From Flavimaribacter sp039888615 (GTDB taxonomy: Bacteria; Pseudomonadota; Alphaproteobacteria; Rhizobiales; Rhizobiaceae): DNA of 64,000 nt. Of this stretch, positions 8,333-16,123 are shown in pieces. Under the pieces are notes generated by a model. That model made no database searches and was not told the DNA's origin. It worked only from the letters and a program-made list of their open reading frames with translations. The stretch lies in the NCBI GenBank assembly GCA_039888615.1, contig JBDQQS010000006.1; one strand, given 5' to 3'. The position numbers and the translations under genes are program-made. The stretch's first letter is position 1; every line of letters begins with the position of its first letter.

Positions 8333-8518
8333 GGATGATTGTTTCCCGAGAGTTGAACTGTAAAGACGCCCGCTTATATGCAACGCGGCATCATGGGTCA
8401 AAACCGCTTTTGGGCTTTTGGGAAAAAATTTTGACTTGAAACAAATCGAAATGTCGAAGACAACCCATCCGCAAGAAGGGTCATAGACCGATCACCCCAT
8501 TTTCGAAGGATTTAATCC

Positions 8519-9541
8519 TTGGCCAACCATATAAAATTCTCGCGACGCTCGTTTCTCCTGATGACGGCTGCTCTGGCCGCCTGCAAGCCAGGTTCATCGA
8601 TACTCGAATTGTCCGGGCAGACGATGGGAACGACCTACAATCTGGTGGCCGTCGATCATGGCGGAACAGTGGACCTGGTCGAATTGCGCAAGGCCGTCGA
8701 AGCATCGCTCGTCGAAGTGAACAACCAGATGTCGAACTGGGACCGTGGGTCAGAGATCTCCCGCTTCAACGCCACGACCTCACAAGCGGCCCCGGTGTCT
8801 TCGGCGCTGGCGCAGGTCATCAAGGCTGCACAGGACGTGCACGCCGCCAGTGACGGTCGCTTCGACATAACCGTCGGACCGCTCGTCGACGCGTGGGGAT
8901 TTGGCTCCGGTCGGGACCGGAGCGACGCACCGTCGGACGCCGAGATCGCAACGGCGCTGAGCCTGTCGGGACAGGACCGCACGCTGTCCTTTGAAAACGG
9001 CCGTCTGCGCAAGCTGGAGCCGGGCGTTGAACTCAACCTCGCAGCCATTGGCAAGGGCTACGGGGTCGACCGCGTCGCCGCTTCGATCGAGTCGTTCGGC
9101 GTGAGCGACTACATGATTGAAATCGGCGGCGATCTCTACACGTCGGGCAAGAATCCGGATGGTCAAAACTGGAGGATCGGCATTGAAACGCCGGACAGGA
9201 GCGGTCGTTCTGTGCTGCAGGTGGTGGAGACTTCCGGCCTCGGCATGGCGACATCCGGCGACTACCGAAACTACTTCGAGCAGGACGGCCAGCGCTATTC
9301 CCACGTTATTGACCCGACGACGGGTAGACCGATCACGCACGCCACAACATCTGCTACCGTGCTGACCGAGAACGCAATGCTGGCCGACGCCTGGGCGACA
9401 GCCATGCTCGTGCTTGGAAGCGAGCGCGGTCTGGAAATCGCGGACGAACATGGCCTTGCTGTGCTTTTCGTTGATGCTGACGGGGCGGAAAAACCCTATG
9501 CCATCAAACCCAGCAAGACGTTCGCCGCCTTGCAGGCGTAG
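8519..9541 (+). CDS. apbE: FAD:protein FMN transferase ApbE (Nqr flavinylation)
   Basis: ApbE transfers FMN from FAD onto Thr in S/T-G-A-T motifs, such as those in NqrB and NqrC encoded next door. The 340-residue product has a twin-arginine signal (SRRSFLLMTAALAA) followed by a lipobox-like Cys-22, so it is probably a Tat-exported lipoprotein facing the periplasm. The family core is clear: GQTMGTTY near residue 33, ELNLAAIGKGYGVD, EIGGDLYTSG and HVIDPTTGRPI. It starts with TTG at 8519, eight bases after an AAGGAT SD; no better start is visible. Usually apbE follows nqrF on the same strand; here it is divergent. Confidence 0.95.
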   Translation: MANHIKFSRRSFLLMTAALAACKPGSSILELSGQTMGTTYNLVAVDHGGTVDLVELRKAVEASLVEVNNQMSNWDRGSEISRFNATTSQAAPVSSALAQVIKAAQDVHAASDGRFDITVGPLVDAWGFGSGRDRSDAPSDAEIATALSLSGQDRTLSFENGRLRKLEPGVELNLAAIGKGYGVDRVAASIESFGVSDYMIEIGGDLYTSGKNPDGQNWRIGIETPDRSGRSVLQVVETSGLGMATSGDYRNYFEQDGQRYSHVIDPTTGRPITHATTSATVLTENAMLADAWATAMLVLGSERGLEIADEHGLAVLFVDADGAEKPYAIKPSKTFAALQA

Positions 9542-9555
9542 CGGGACGGTCTGCC

Positions 9556-9789
9556 GTGACAACCTTTCTCTTTGCTTTCGGTCTCCTGATGCTGGTCACG
9601 CTGGGCATGTCGCTGGGCGTGATCCTCATGGGGCGCACCATCAAGGGAAGCTGCGGCGGGCTCAACGCGATCGCCGGCGCCGATCATTGCCTGGTCTGCA
9701 AGAAGGAAATCGATCCGGACAGCCCTTTGGTCGAGAGGCTTGCCTGTCCCAGGGCGCGGCGAATGCTGGAAAAGGTCGAGGCCGACTGA
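9556..9789 (+). CDS. nqrM: NqrM, Na+-NQR maturation protein (DUF539)
   Basis: NqrM is a small membrane-anchored protein needed for assembly of the Nqr complex, probably delivering iron to the NqrD/NqrE site. The 77 residues comprise an N-terminal hydrophobic helix (about 3-26) and a short cytoplasmic tail with the family cysteine set, SCGGL then CLVCKKE, and a third Cys in LACPRAR. It begins with GTG at 9556, 14 bp after apbE, so the two maturation genes form a bicistron facing away from the structural genes. Confidence 0.93.
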   Translation: MTTFLFAFGLLMLVTLGMSLGVILMGRTIKGSCGGLNAIAGADHCLVCKKEIDPDSPLVERLACPRARRMLEKVEAD

Positions 9790-9805
9790 TCCTGATCTGA
9801 CCGCG

Positions 9806-9985
9806 TCAGGGTATGACGGGAACGAAGCCGAGGGTCAGAAACGCCGATGCGGCCGCGAGGCCGAACAGCCATAGCTGCCAGGTGGGGCCTTCCGCCTTCC
9901 ATACCCGGCGATACTGATATCCCGTCACGCAACCCAGGATGAACAACAGCGTCGCCCAGATTGGCGTCAGGGTGAAATCTATCAC
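9806..9985 (-). CDS. Small two-helix membrane protein, function unknown
   Basis: A 59-residue frame runs from a GTG at 9985 to TGA at 9806-9808. It encodes two hydrophobic helices (roughly residues 8-21 and 37-58) joined by a basic loop, GYQYRRVWKAEGPTWQLWLFG. I recall similar short proteins with the YRRVWKAEGPTW loop in rhizobia, where they are annotated only as hypothetical; this is memory, not a search. It is convergent with nqrM (17 bp apart) and its start lies 85 bp from the CBS gene. No function can be stated. Confidence 0.6.
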   Translation of the reverse strand: MIDFTLTPIWATLLFILGCVTGYQYRRVWKAEGPTWQLWLFGLAAASAFLTLGFVPVIP

Positions 9986-10070
9986 GAAACAGGGGCTCCC
10001 ACAGCTTCCCGAACAGGTTTATGGTAGGTGCCACGAAGGCGCACCAGTGTTCAAGGGAGGAACGAGGCAA

Positions 10071-10592
10071 ATGCCGGAATCATATCAACCGCCCCTGCAG
10101 AAGGACGACGAGCACGCGACGACGCACAGTCAGTCTCTCGACACCAATATCTCCAAAGAGGCGGCGACCGTTCACAAGATCCTCACCCACAAGGGCGGCG
10201 ACGTGATCGCCATACGTCCCGACGATACGCTCGGCGACGCAGTGCAGGTGTTGCGGGACAAAGGCATCGGCGCCCTGATCGTCACCGATACGGACGGCGC
10301 TTTGCTTGGAATTCTTTCCGAGCGCGACATTGTGCGCAAACTGGCCGACGCACCGGGACGGACGCTGCCGCATCGCGTGGACGAGGTGATGACCAGAAAT
10401 GTGGAAGTCTGTTCATCCAGCGATGACCTCGTGTCCGTTCTGCGGCGCATGACCGACGGACGTTTTCGCCATATGCCGGTTGTTGAGGAAGGGCGTCTGA
10501 TTGGCATGGTGACCATAGGCGATGTGGTGAATTACCGGCTTCTGCAGCTGGAATATGAGGCCCTGCAACTCAAGCAATTGATCGTGGGGTAG
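10071..10592 (+). CDS. CBS-domain protein
   Basis: 173 residues with two tandem CBS motifs: the first about residues 30-85 (VIAIRPDDTLGDAVQVL, then GILSERDIVRKL) and the second about 95-150 (VMTRNVEVCSSSDDLVSVL, then GMVTIGDVVNYRL). CBS pairs of this compact type bind adenine nucleotides and act as regulatory modules or free-standing signalling proteins; common annotations are inosine-5-monophosphate dehydrogenase-related or CBS protein. I chose the ATG at 10071 because GGGAGGA lies 15-9 bases before it. The frame opens 44 codons earlier without recognisable sequence. Confidence 0.88.
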   Translation: MPESYQPPLQKDDEHATTHSQSLDTNISKEAATVHKILTHKGGDVIAIRPDDTLGDAVQVLRDKGIGALIVTDTDGALLGILSERDIVRKLADAPGRTLPHRVDEVMTRNVEVCSSSDDLVSVLRRMTDGRFRHMPVVEEGRLIGMVTIGDVVNYRLLQLEYEALQLKQLIVG

Positions 10593-10602
10593 TCGTCGGC
10601 TG

Positions 10603-10633
10603 CCGCCGCATCGGCGGATATTGGGCTTTTTTT
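10603..10633 (+). terminator. Possible Rho-independent terminator after the CBS gene
   Basis: CCGCCG (10603-10608) and CGGCGG (10612-10617) form a six-base-pair stem with a three-base loop, and a run of seven T residues lies at 10627-10633. The nine-base gap between stem and T run is larger than usual, so termination efficiency is doubtful. Confidence 0.4.
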
Positions 10634-10658
10634 CGCCTGACCCTTTGGGAGTTCGCCG

Positions 10659-11429
10659 ATGACGCGCGATCATATCCTCATCAATCGAGACGTCTGGAAT
10701 GCAGACGCCGAAAACTGGATCGCCGCGGGCGAGCGCCTCTGGACTGCCGAGACGCCCGTCTGGGGCAGTTGGGGCGTGTCCGACGACACCCTGAAGCTGC
10801 TTCCCGAGGATCTGACGGGCAAAGCTGCGATCGAGTTGGGATGCGGCACGGGATATGTCTCCGGCTGGATGGCGCGGCGCGGGGCGCGGGTTACGGCAAT
10901 CGACGTATCCGCCAATCAGTTGGCCACGGCGCGTCGACTGGCGCATGAACACGGCGCTGATATTACCTTCATCGAGGGAAACGCAGAGGCGACAGGGCTG
11001 GAGGACGCCTCCTTCGATTTCGCGATCTCCGAATATGGCGCTGCGATCTGGTGCCTTCCCGAAGCATGGCTGCGGGAAGCCTGGCGCCTGCTGCGCCCGG
11101 GAGGGACGCTTGTGTTTCTTGGCAACCATCCGCTGGTGCTGCTTTGCTCTCCTGAAAACGGCGCGCCCTGCGATACGACGCTGCATCGCCCCTATCGCGG
11201 AATGTGGGGCGCAGACTGGACAAAGGTCGAGTTCGACCCAAGCGGCGTGTGCTTCAATCTGACGATCTCCGGCTGGATGGAGCTTTTCGCCGCCATCGGT
11301 TTCGCCGTGAAAGGCTATCAGGAAGTGTTCGCGCCGGATTCCGTGACCGACACGCGCGCCTTTGTCCCGGCTGAATGGGCGAGGAAGTATCCGGTCGAAC
11401 AAGTCTGGCGTCTCGAGAAGGGTGGATGA
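10659..11429 (+). CDS. Class I SAM-dependent methyltransferase
   Basis: 256 residues. Motif I for SAM binding is ELGCGTGYVSGW (about 60-71), the acidic residue that contacts the ribose is in VTAIDVS, and motif III is in FDFAISEYGAAIWC, followed by LRPGGTLVFLGN. The arrangement is that of the UbiE/Coq5-like Methyltransf_11 group, which act on small molecules; the acceptor cannot be read from the sequence. It starts at ATG 10659 after GGGAGTTCGCCG. It is not obviously linked to either neighbour. Confidence 0.88.
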   Translation: MTRDHILINRDVWNADAENWIAAGERLWTAETPVWGSWGVSDDTLKLLPEDLTGKAAIELGCGTGYVSGWMARRGARVTAIDVSANQLATARRLAHEHGADITFIEGNAEATGLEDASFDFAISEYGAAIWCLPEAWLREAWRLLRPGGTLVFLGNHPLVLLCSPENGAPCDTTLHRPYRGMWGADWTKVEFDPSGVCFNLTISGWMELFAAIGFAVKGYQEVFAPDSVTDTRAFVPAEWARKYPVEQVWRLEKGG

Positions 11430-11575
11430 CGATTACAGTCTACACCAAAAGCAACCGGCAATATTCACGCTGTATTATTATCGTTCAATGATGCGCCAAG
11501 ACTGCAGGTGTAAAAAGTATCATTTGTAAAACATTCGGTTATACTGCATATCCATAAATGGTGATGAAGATCACA

Positions 11576-11600
11576 CCGCCAATTTGATTGGTGGAATAAA
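11576..11600 (+). promoter_or_regulatory. Hairpin that would cover the ribosome binding site of the TPR gene
   Basis: CCGCCAAT (11576-11583) can pair with ATTGGTGG (11587-11594) around a TTG loop; seven pairs are Watson-Crick and one is G-U. The right arm contains GGTGG, the only SD-like sequence at the correct distance from the ATG at 11601. The hairpin would therefore hide the SD, as in thermosensor or translation-coupled leaders. The upstream 11430-11575 is AT-richer than its surroundings and probably holds the promoter. Confidence 0.45.
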
Positions 11601-13868
11601 ATGGGTGGCATGTCTGAAGGCGATAGTGAAGACAAAGGCCCGTCAGGGGATTATGCAGGCTATTCCATAGCGCCGGTTACGGTGCAGTATGGACCCGTCA
11701 GTTATGTACCCGCGCCGCCTGAAAAACCGCCTGCGAAACGCGCCCGGACAGACAGGTTGAAAAGTCTCGTAGAAGGCGTCGGACGTTTCCGGTCGCTGTT
11801 CTTCGACATCCTGTTCATCCTTCTGGTCGCCTTCCTGGCTTTTCTCGCCGTCTATCTAGCGTTCTCAGAACGGAAATTGATCGTCGAGCCCATCAAGGCG
11901 CCAGCCATGCTGACGCAGCTCGGTTACTCTGGCGACGTCGCGGCGGACCGTCTCGTGGACGCCATCAATGACGTGGAACAAGCCGCCAAGGTGCGGCGCA
12001 ACAATCTGGACGTCATTCCCCGGTCCCGAAACGTCGAGATCACGGTGCCGGAAGTCGGCACCCTGTTCGACACAAGCCTTTACTACGTGAAGCAACTGTT
12101 TTCGCGGCAGGACATCCAGATTGCCGGCGAGTTCATCTGCAGCACAAGAGAGTGCGACACTGAAGGAATCTATCTGCGTTTGCGGGTGCTCGGCGGCGCC
12201 GACGCAACCGTTAACCTGGAGACGATCGGCGACAGCTCGACGTCAGGTTGGGAAGATAAATATTTCCGGTCGGCGGCCATCGATCTTCTGGAGAAAATCG
12301 ATCCCTACGTCGCCGCGGCCTATTATTACGATCGCAAACCCGATCGCGCAGCGACGATCATCAGGCGCATTCTTCGGGGGTCGCATACCAAGGAAGACAT
12401 TGCCCTTGCGAATAACCTGCTCGGTGTGATGGACCTGCATTCAGGTCGCTATACAAGCGCTATCGACTATTTCAGCAACGCCATAGAAATCGAGCCGGAG
12501 CTGACCGAGGCCTACAGCAACTGGGGCAACGCTCTTCTTTCCCAACACCGGACGGACGAGGCGATCGCCAAATATGAAATGGCGATAAGACTGGACCCGG
12601 AGTTCGCCTCCGCGCACGCCAACATCGCCGACGCCCTGATGCGCCTTGGCAATGTTGACGAGGCGATCGAGAAATACCGGACGGCGATCAATATCGATCC
12701 CAACATCGCCTACGCCTACGCCAATCTCGGCGACGCCTTTGCGCGAAAGGGAGATGCGCTGACTGCAGTCGGCGATACGCAGAACGCCGAGGTCGCCTAC
12801 GCTATGGCGTTTGACTATTTCAGGGACGCGATCGACATCGAACCCGCTCTCGTGTTTGCCTATGTGAGTTGGGGCAACGCCCTGATGAAGCAAGGCGCGT
12901 ATGACGGCGCTCTGAGAAAGATAGAGGAAGGGCTCGACAACGCCACGACGCGCGACATTCCTAACCGCAATGGCACGCTCGCCTATGTGAATGCAAGCCT
13001 GGGCGATCTTCATATCCGCATCGACGACGACCCGAAAACCGCCATCAGGCACTATCGCGAAGCGCTGAAATTCCGCCAGGACAATCTGCAGGCGCTCGCC
13101 GGTCTCGGCGATGCGCTGAGTAGCCGACGACGCTACGATGAAGCGATCGAGCACTATCAAAAGGCGCTGGAAGCGAAAGAGGATTATGTCCGGGCGGCGG
13201 TGGGTCTTGGCGACGCCTGGTATCACAAGGGAAAGTCTTTCCACGAACAGGCCGAAACGGCCTATCGCCAGGCTGTCGAATACCAGGAAGACGCATTCAG
13301 GGCCCATGAGGGCCTGGGCAATATAGCGTTCAGCCGCGGTGATTATGTCGAGGCGGAGACCCACTTTGCTGAAGCGGTCAGGCACAACGTCAATGCGGTG
13401 CATTCACATGCCGGAATAGGCAACGTCGAATTCCGGCTGGGAAAGTATGCGGAGGCGAGCGATGCTTTTGCAAAAGCGTTGGAGGTAAATCCGGACGTCG
13501 CCTATATTCAGGCCGGTTATGCGAGCGCAAATGCGCGTTTGGGCGCCTGCGATACGTCCATACCGAGCTTCGACAAGGCGACGCTGCTTTCACCGACATC
13601 CGCGTATATCTATCGCGACTGGCAAGCCACACTCAGGAAATGCGGCAGGGAAATTGAAATACCGGCTGCGCTTCGGCGCTGGGCGGAGGCCAGCCCCGGT
13701 TCTGCCGAACCACAGTTTCTCCTGGCTCAAGCCTATCTGGAACTGGGCGTGACGCATGCGGCTGCGCAGCATTGCCGATTGGCGGTCCGGATCAATCCGG
13801 AACATACCGACGCGACCATGCTGCTGGCTGAACTGGACGGATCCTACAGACTATCGGGACCGCGATAG
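11601..13868 (+). CDS. Membrane-anchored TPR-repeat protein
   Basis: 755 residues: a Pro-rich cytoplasmic N-terminus (about 1-60), one membrane helix (about 67-90, FDILFILLVAFLAFLAVYLAF), a mixed domain (about 95-240), then at least ten tetratricopeptide repeats from about 265 to the end, seen as AYSNWGNALLSQHRTDEAIAKY, AHANIADALMRLGNVDEAIEKY and similar units. TPR arrays bind partner proteins, so this is probably a scaffold facing the periplasm. The region at 95-240 has two nearby Cys (CSTREC) and no family I recognise. The ATG at 11610 is an alternative start. It is monocistronic and its 3' end overlaps the convergent GNAT gene by 25 bp. Confidence 0.85.
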   Translation: MGGMSEGDSEDKGPSGDYAGYSIAPVTVQYGPVSYVPAPPEKPPAKRARTDRLKSLVEGVGRFRSLFFDILFILLVAFLAFLAVYLAFSERKLIVEPIKAPAMLTQLGYSGDVAADRLVDAINDVEQAAKVRRNNLDVIPRSRNVEITVPEVGTLFDTSLYYVKQLFSRQDIQIAGEFICSTRECDTEGIYLRLRVLGGADATVNLETIGDSSTSGWEDKYFRSAAIDLLEKIDPYVAAAYYYDRKPDRAATIIRRILRGSHTKEDIALANNLLGVMDLHSGRYTSAIDYFSNAIEIEPELTEAYSNWGNALLSQHRTDEAIAKYEMAIRLDPEFASAHANIADALMRLGNVDEAIEKYRTAINIDPNIAYAYANLGDAFARKGDALTAVGDTQNAEVAYAMAFDYFRDAIDIEPALVFAYVSWGNALMKQGAYDGALRKIEEGLDNATTRDIPNRNGTLAYVNASLGDLHIRIDDDPKTAIRHYREALKFRQDNLQALAGLGDALSSRRRYDEAIEHYQKALEAKEDYVRAAVGLGDAWYHKGKSFHEQAETAYRQAVEYQEDAFRAHEGLGNIAFSRGDYVEAETHFAEAVRHNVNAVHSHAGIGNVEFRLGKYAEASDAFAKALEVNPDVAYIQAGYASANARLGACDTSIPSFDKATLLSPTSAYIYRDWQATLRKCGREIEIPAALRRWAEASPGSAEPQFLLAQAYLELGVTHAAAQHCRLAVRINPEHTDATMLLAELDGSYRLSGPR

Positions 13869-14365
13869 GCGCCCTCGTCCCGGACTCCGCGCTCCAGCCG
13901 GTGCACGAGGCAGACGTCTTCATCGAACATGCGCCGTCCGACCGGGTGGAAGCCCAAACGCTGATAGAACATATGCGCCCGGACATTCCTTGCGAGCGGG
14001 TCGACCAGCACCGCAGTGACGTCCGGATCTGAAAAGCAGCGTTCAAGTGCGAGACGCATCATCCCGGTTCCATAACCGCGACCGAGATCGGCTTCCTCTC
14101 CAATCCAGATGTCGATCGCGCGAAGGTTCGGGGCGACATCGCCCCAATAGCGCGTCTCCTCCTCTTTCGGATCGATGATCTGCATGAAGCCGATCGGCCG
14201 ACCGGCTACCTCCGCGATCAGAAGCTGGCGCCATGGCGGATCCCGAGGGAGTTCGTTAGCCCAGTCGAACGAGTCATCGTCGCCGCCGGCCCAAACGACG
14301 TGGGGTTTAGTGTCCCAGTATTCCAGTAGTTGTCGATCTGAAGGAATTGCGGTGCGCAGATGCAT
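13844..14365 (-). CDS. GNAT-family N-acetyltransferase
   Basis: 173 residues with the GNAT fold: acceptor-binding N-terminus (MHLRTAIPSDRQLLEYWDTKPHV), a central strand IDIWIGEEADLGRGYGTGMMRLAL containing the acetyl-CoA pyrophosphate loop (GRGYGTG), and the terminal NVRAHMFYQRLGFHPVGRR motif. The acidic insert around GGDDDSFDWANE is reminiscent of AAC(6')-type aminoglycoside acetyltransferases, but many uncharacterised enzymes share it, so resistance should not be assumed. It is convergent with the TPR gene. Confidence 0.88.
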   Translation of the reverse strand: MHLRTAIPSDRQLLEYWDTKPHVVWAGGDDDSFDWANELPRDPPWRQLLIAEVAGRPIGFMQIIDPKEEETRYWGDVAPNLRAIDIWIGEEADLGRGYGTGMMRLALERCFSDPDVTAVLVDPLARNVRAHMFYQRLGFHPVGRRMFDEDVCLVHRLERGVRDEGAYRGPDSL

Positions 14366-14706
14366 TGCTGATCTCCCGATAAACGGCTCGATTTTGATCT
14401 AGTGTCGATCGGAATTTACTCAAGATGTTGTTTAGTGGATTTCGGGCGACGCTCGTACTTTCTATGCGGATGAGCGGCAAGATATTCAAATTCCATCAGA
14501 ATTATTTGTTGCATTGCAATATGTTGGGGCATCTGGGTGAGGTTTTGCACACCGCGACATTTGTGGTTGCAATGTTTAGTAAATGCTGTTTAACTAAACA
14601 AACTGCTAAACATTCGCTTTTGAGAAAACAGGCGGATGACTGCGGCGGGCAGGAGGAAAATTCAGGGGTTCGGCCAGGAGGCTGACCTGCAATCGGGAGG
14701 AGCACC
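14366..14706 (+). promoter_or_regulatory. Promoter region of the ABC/DHA-kinase operon with clustered TGTTTAR half-sites
   Basis: This 341-bp non-coding stretch is AT-richer than its flanks. TGTTTAG or TGTTTAA occurs at 14429-14435, 14573-14579 and 14587-14593, and the inverted form CTAAACA at 14594-14600 and 14606-14612, giving an abutting inverted pair at 14587-14600. Such clustering suggests an operator array for a repressor or activator of the downstream operon. No regulator gene of LacI or DeoR type lies next to it; the small HTH gene inside the operon (23324) is one candidate. Confidence 0.5.
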
Positions 14707-16038
14707 ATGAGTAGAGCACTCAAACTCACACTAGGATTGACGACCGCGCTGTCATTGACAGCGGCAGCGAGCGTATCGGCGAAGGCCGATGAGCTGACGC
14801 TTTGCTGGGCGGCGTGGGACCCGGCGAACGCGCTTGTCGAACTGTCGAAGGACTTCGAGGCGCAGACCGGCACGGAAATGAGCTTCGAATTTGTGCCTTG
14901 GCCGAATTTCGCAGACCGCATCCTCAACGAACTTAACGCCGGCGGAAAGCTCTGCGATCTTCTCATCGGAGACTCGCAATGGATTGGCGGTTCCGCCGAA
15001 AACGGCTACTACGTAAAGCTGAACGATTTCTTTGAAGCCGAAGGCATCTCCATGGATGACTTCGCAGCCGCTGCCGTGAACGCCTATTCCACCTGGCCGA
15101 AGGGGACGCCGAATTACTGGGCGCTGCCGGCCATGGGCGACGCCAACGGCTGGTTCTATCGCAAGGACTGGTTCTCGCGCCCCGAACTGCAGGCCGAGTT
15201 CAAGGAAAAGTACGGTCGCGATCTGGCGCCGCCCCAGACCTGGGACGAATTGAAGGAAGTCGGTGAATTATTTCAGGGCCGCGAGATCGACGGCAAGACC
15301 GTCTACGGCGCGGCGATCTTCACGGAACGCGCATCCGAAGGCATCACGATGGGCGCAACGTCTGCGATGTACCCATACGGCTTCAAATACGAAAACACCC
15401 CCGGCAGCTACGACATGGAAGGCGCCGTCAATTCTCCCGAAGCCGTCGCCGGTCTGGAAGCCTACAAGGAGTTGTACAAGTGCTGTACGCCTCCGGGCTA
15501 CACCGACAGCTACATGACCGAAGGGCTCGACGCCTTCAAGTCCGGTCAGGTGGCGATGGCGATGAACTGGTTCGCCTTTTTCCCCGGTCTTGCGAAAGAC
15601 GAAAATGTCGGTGGCGACAAGATCGGTTTCTTCGTGAATCCGAAGCAGAACATTGCAGCCTCGACGCTCGGCGGCCAGGGCATATCGGTGATCGCCAATA
15701 CCGACAACATGGACGGCGCGCTCGCCTATATCAAATGGTTCGCGCAGCCCGACGTTCAGAAAAAATGGTGGGATCTCGGCGGATATTCGGTTCACAACGA
15801 CGTGCTGAACGACCCGTCGTTCAAGGACTCGCAGCCTTTCGCAGCCGACTTCCTGGTCGCGATGAACCAGGTGCAGGATTTCTGGCAGGAGCCGTCCTAC
15901 GCCATCCTGCTGCAGGACATGCAGAAGCGATTGCATGACTATGTTGTCGCCGACAAGGGAACGGCCAAGGAAGCGCTCGATCAGTTGATTGAGGACTGGA
16001 CCGAGACCTTCGAGGACGACGGCAAGATCAATAATTGA
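14707..16038 (+). CDS. ABC transporter periplasmic sugar-binding protein (family 1)
   Basis: 443 residues with a Sec signal peptide (about 1-27, ending SVSAKADE) and the fold of MalE-like carbohydrate binders: LVELSKDFEAQTGTEMSFEFVPWPNFADRI near the N-terminus and YIKWFAQPDVQKKWWDLGGYSVHNDVL near the C-terminus. It is the first gene of a long operon and would deliver its ligand to the permeases encoded next. The downstream DHA-kinase and sugar dehydrogenase genes suggest a sugar, polyol or glycoside; the ligand is unknown. The upstream SD is GGGAGGAGC, close to the ATG. Confidence 0.92.
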   Translation: MSRALKLTLGLTTALSLTAAASVSAKADELTLCWAAWDPANALVELSKDFEAQTGTEMSFEFVPWPNFADRILNELNAGGKLCDLLIGDSQWIGGSAENGYYVKLNDFFEAEGISMDDFAAAAVNAYSTWPKGTPNYWALPAMGDANGWFYRKDWFSRPELQAEFKEKYGRDLAPPQTWDELKEVGELFQGREIDGKTVYGAAIFTERASEGITMGATSAMYPYGFKYENTPGSYDMEGAVNSPEAVAGLEAYKELYKCCTPPGYTDSYMTEGLDAFKSGQVAMAMNWFAFFPGLAKDENVGGDKIGFFVNPKQNIAASTLGGQGISVIANTDNMDGALAYIKWFAQPDVQKKWWDLGGYSVHNDVLNDPSFKDSQPFAADFLVAMNQVQDFWQEPSYAILLQDMQKRLHDYVVADKGTAKEALDQLIEDWTETFEDDGKINN

Positions 16039-16053
16039 CCGCGCGCCTCCCGG

Positions 16054-16079
16054 CCGTCTCGGCGTTCGCGCCGGGGCGG
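16054..16079 (+). promoter_or_regulatory. Intercistronic hairpin after the binding-protein gene
   Basis: CCGTCTCGGCG and CGCCGGGGCGG form an eleven-base-pair stem, with two G-U pairs, closed by a TTCG tetraloop. No T run follows, so it is more likely an mRNA-stabilising or attenuating element than a terminator. Such hairpins after binding-protein genes commonly raise their expression over the permeases. Confidence 0.6.
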
Positions 16080-16123
16080 CATTTCGTATCTGTAGTCCGT
16101 AATGTATTTCAGGCGATCACATC

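Noticed and set aside
12441..13403. 320-codon minus-strand frame
   Set aside because: Antisense of the TPR gene; the repeats of that gene create a regular shadow frame.
13844..14365. Aminoglycoside resistance gene
   Set aside because: Only a loose resemblance to AAC(6') enzymes; the sequence supports GNAT membership, not a drug substrate.
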